The notes under the pieces are model-generated. The model ran no database searches. It saw nothing but the letters and a program-made list of their open reading frames with translations, and was not told the DNA's origin. Shown in pieces: positions 36,801 through 38,099 of a stretch of 38,099 nucleotides of DNA; within the stretch, counting starts at the first letter, position 1; each line of letters starts with the position of its first letter. The stretch comes from Sphingobacteriales bacterium (GTDB lineage Bacteria; Bacteroidota; Bacteroidia; Chitinophagales; JADJOU01): contig JAJTHM010000066.1 in assembly GCA_021297855.1 (NCBI GenBank), positions 1 through 38,099 on the forward strand. Reading direction: 5' to 3'. The position numbers and the translations under genes are program-made.

Positions 36801-37870
36801 CTATTTGTAGAATATGTCTTTACCTTATAAACAGAATTTTTATTATCTATCGACATACTGTTATCCCAGATATAGTTTGTGGTATTCACTATCGGAGATC
36901 CATTAGAATGATAGGTATATTCATCCTTCAGTGTACCAAAGGGATCAGAGCTATAATACATATTCCTTCCATCCACTCCTGTTGTTGAAGTCGGTTTATT
37001 AAATCTGGTGTCCATGAAATAAAGTGTAGACTGTCCTAGACTATTCTTCTTTTCGCTTAAGAATTTATCGTTGCTTGGATTATAAACGTACTCAGTTTTT
37101 CTAGTAGCCAATCCATTTGCTGTCATCTTATCTTCTATGAAATTTCCGTAAGAATTATATAGATACTCTGTAGTTAAAGCCTTGGGGAGCCCAGAAAATT
37201 CAATTTTCTTTTTTAGCTGATACAATGCCGTATATTCGTATGTCGTGGTATATGAATTACTAATTAGCCCTGTTTTTGAATAAGTAGTTGTAGAACTATT
37301 TGGAAGAGCTGGGCGTTTATTAGCATTAGTTCCATAAACAAAAGATTCATTTACTTTATATCCATCAGCATCGATTACTTCTTTATTAGTAATATTTCCA
37401 TAATCATCATAGACTAAATTAGTTGTAACATTTCCTGAAAAATAGCTTGATTCCTCTGTTTTATATTGCTTTAACCACAATCGACCAGCATTATTTATAT
37501 TCCATGTATAACCTCCACTAGTGAGTATAGGTGTGAAGTAGGATCGATTACTTTCCAAAATCGTTCCATTTTTAATCTTTTCAACATAATCAACTACAAA
37601 TGCATCTAAATAATTACTAAACGTATTGTACTTGTTTAAATAGGTAAAAGTTGATTCATTATTAATATTATCTATGGCTTCTAATCGCCTAAAACCCATA
37701 AACCCCCTACCTTTTTTATTGAGCATCGCTCCTGAATATTTATAATTGACATCTATACCACCATTCCCATCACGAAACCTTGAAACTAATTGCATTGGGA
37801 GTTGCACATATATATTATTTGCATTATATTGAGATCCGTAACTTGAATTTAATGATGTCACTTTTGACAT
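33848..37870 (-). CDS. RHS/YD-repeat protein with C-terminal permuted-papain-like domain, 5'-truncated
   Basis: The longest ATG-started frame is 1340 residues, but the same frame stays open to 37960 and its extra codons (about 'RVQNGLGNVASFDYTS') look like RHS/SpvB-type sequence, so ATG 37870 is probably internal and the original N-terminus is lost. Visible parts: a TcaC/SpvB-like segment 'GRGFMGFRRLEAIDN' near residue 55, many YD repeats ('YDDYGRIIMRD', 'YDVLGRKTKEI', 'YDIDGRMSTI'), and the RHS core 'GYTGQEHLAEFGLINLNARLYDPHIGRML' to 'NPLKFCDPDGND' (ending near 1021). A Gly/Ala-rich hydrophobic stretch (about 1022-1183) follows. The last 157 residues are a distinct domain with 'GMGHHDIAF' (His1207/1208) and 'NCSQF' (Cys1290), the His-then-Cys order of circularly permuted papain-fold enzymes. 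It is probably a contact-dependent toxin; the downstream gene may be its immunity protein. Confidence 0.85.
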   Translation of the reverse strand: MSKVTSLNSSYGSQYNANNIYVQLPMQLVSRFRDGNGGIDVNYKYSGAMLNKKGRGFMGFRRLEAIDNINNESTFTYLNKYNTFSNYLDAFVVDYVEKIKNGTILESNRSYFTPILTSGGYTWNINNAGRLWLKQYKTEESSYFSGNVTTNLVYDDYGNITNKEVIDADGYKVNESFVYGTNANKRPALPNSSTTTYSKTGLISNSYTTTYEYTALYQLKKKIEFSGLPKALTTEYLYNSYGNFIEDKMTANGLATRKTEYVYNPSNDKFLSEKKNSLGQSTLYFMDTRFNKPTSTTGVDGRNMYYSSDPFGTLKDEYTYHSNGSPIVNTTNYIWDNSMSIDNKNSVYKVKTYSTNSPVNETYYDMAGRKIAEKNQVFDGTYQLTKYFYNIKNKVYRTQLFDANNQLVKGEDIVYDDYGRIIMRDYLDANGSFHNLENTTYTKGSDFWEVTNSIPASSSNSNGTTRYTKTSLGGKTLESNENGVNALTYEYNAQGKPRKVISSGIVLNEKEYDIYGRINKEIDNSAGTEIFDYNAFGEIISQNTSNNGFKKFEYDVLGRKTKEIINEGTITYTYFPTGSGIKTNLIKEIKGYNNINKEVYDYDIDGRMSTITKTIAGSPALTKTITLTHNLIGQLSQKSITGGGTYNYWYNSLGFLHEITKGSQQVYALLAVSPVGTPKDLKLGGTRNVSYQYDNLYRVTNIASDFVNDNYTWDNINGNLESKMEINSNSFPTVNPMSYSYVYDNFNRLTEEHLDMWGRPRVSNNLQYESNGRIEYNEKASKSNEPYAYHSGKMFAVKNIFLTEPHFSPYSQNLVFSSFNRPTKITQQNHELTYVYDHSFDRVFANQRLNGSTQFKRYYFGSTEFNYDASNNLINSIDYIYAGDQLVAMDVIRPNGSDIWYVHEDYQGTIRAVYNSSNQVYYQNFDAWGNYRTNDVLSPNYGQISYQKPISIPNWLYKGYTGQEHLAEFGLINLNARLYDPHIGRMLSPDILVTDNSLQGYNRYSYCHNNPLKFCDPDGNDPVILAFAIGAGLGLFTKAAINLMEGRNLLAGDAKSWITAGLVGGVSGVMTMGIGSSLGGVGAGAGTALGKVGTEIARAGAHGLVQGMLAPVSGGEFLSGFASGSIASALGSGTMMYGGNFGNSKLGGFGVSALGGGIGAELTGGNFLEGARNGIVIHALNHLDILFVKLYDVYVNYNGMGGLGMGHHDIAFQKGKDNYTMYGKQGAENGNPCSGDGSPGFVPNLTHSELKSMLSSGSYRLKATKTQINNGVAYAEANYKGYYSAPFSNCSQFVMNSLAHTFGNAASVWASGFVRTASPRINHNILIPLLYGSKIVETIK

Positions 37871-37960
37871 ACTAGTATAGTCAAAACTCGCTACATTCCC
37901 TAATCCATTTTGGACTCTTTGAAGTTTATAATCAGAGAAATCAAAATAACGAATATCATA

Positions 37961-37984
37961 TCAATGTCGTTTAGTTAAGCTAAT
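37961..37984 (-). mobile_element. Probable end of an insertion sequence abutting the RHS remnant
   Basis: This short stretch lies between the stop of a transposase-like tail (37985) and the first RHS-like codons (below 37961). The sequence CAATGTCGTTTAGTTAAGC at 37962-37980 has the look of an IS terminal repeat, and RHS-like coding resumes immediately after it. The opposite end is outside the window, so the terminal repeat and target duplication cannot be checked here. Confidence 0.35.
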
Positions 37985-38098
37985 TTACAGTTTTTTATAA
38001 TTCATGGAGTAGTTTTTTCTAGGTCGTTTTTTTCGTTCAAAACTCCTACCTTTTCTTACAATTTCCCTTGTTCGAAATACTATATCGTCAAATACTTT
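37985..38098 (-). CDS. C-terminal fragment of a probable IS4-like transposase, partial
   Basis: A minus-strand frame entering from the right edge encodes 37 residues before the stop: it begins VFDDIVFRTREIVRKGRSF after one Lys and ends PRKNYSMNYKKL. The strongly basic tail with 'G-R-S-F-x-R' and 'PRKN' resembles C-termini of IS4-superfamily DDE transposases. The catalytic part is beyond the window, so the identification is tentative. Its position directly before the broken RHS gene supports an insertion-sequence origin. Confidence 0.4.
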   Translation of the reverse strand, partial: KVFDDIVFRTREIVRKGRSFERKKRPRKNYSMNYKKL

Positions 38099-38099
38099 C

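Overview
The window looks like a chromosomal segment from a member of the Bacteroidota, probably a Chitinophagales/Saprospiria- or Sphingobacteriales-like lineage. The evidence is the combination of type IX secretion (T9SS) C-terminal sorting domains, TonB-linked outer-membrane proteins with N-terminal carboxypeptidase-like regulatory domains, a class III glutamine synthetase, DUF6089, DUF5689 and SprB-type modules, signal peptides ending in -AQ, and TAnnTTTG promoter -7 elements placed 10-25 nt upstream of several start codons. Base composition is AT-rich. No rRNA, tRNA or CRISPR was recognised.

Layout. (1) Positions 1-9621, minus strand: one uninterrupted reading frame of 3207 codons that runs off the left edge. 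It encodes a giant secreted protein with a right-handed beta-helix N-terminal third followed by a long series of Ig-like and surface modules, some duplicated. (2) 9800-12260, minus: an M43-type metalloprotease exported by T9SS, preceded by a small LEA14/WHy-like lipoprotein, apparently one operon. (3) 12746-14608, plus: an ABC-F (Uup-type) ATPase. (4) 14669-16861, minus: glutamine synthetase III with a clear promoter and terminator. (5) 17224-18144, minus: a DUF6089 outer-membrane barrel. (6) 18426-23825, minus: an operon of TonB-dependent receptor, DUF5689 lipoprotein and polytopic membrane protein. (7) 24087-28533, plus: a second outer-membrane beta-barrel protein, a DUF721/DciA-like protein and a LysM-TPR protein, tightly spaced. 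(8) 28776-32480, minus: an SBBP-repeat protein with a type B T9SS sorting domain. (9) 32588-38099, minus: an RHS/YD-repeat toxin-like locus, comprising the RHS protein, a small membrane-anchored protein directly downstream (candidate immunity protein) and a T9SS type A protein carrying one YD motif. The RHS gene is cut at its 5' end by what looks like the end of an insertion sequence.

Themes. The window is dominated by cell-envelope and secreted proteins: T9SS cargo of both sorting types, outer-membrane transporters, surface lipoproteins and a contact-toxin-like RHS protein. Housekeeping genes (glutamine synthetase, ABC-F, DciA-like) are interspersed.

The observations most worth a second look are the C-terminal domain of the RHS protein (a His...NCxxF arrangement like circularly permuted papain-fold enzymes) with its candidate immunity neighbour; the RHS gene truncation beside a transposase-like tail; an in-frame insertion of a palindromic intergenic-type repeat (encoding LTPALSKGEG) inside the SBBP protein; a hairpin-dense, GC-richer intergenic stretch at 28550-28700; three evenly spaced TTGCAA palindromes at 12439-12466; and a Gly-to-Asp change inside the zinc-binding motif of the M43 protease.
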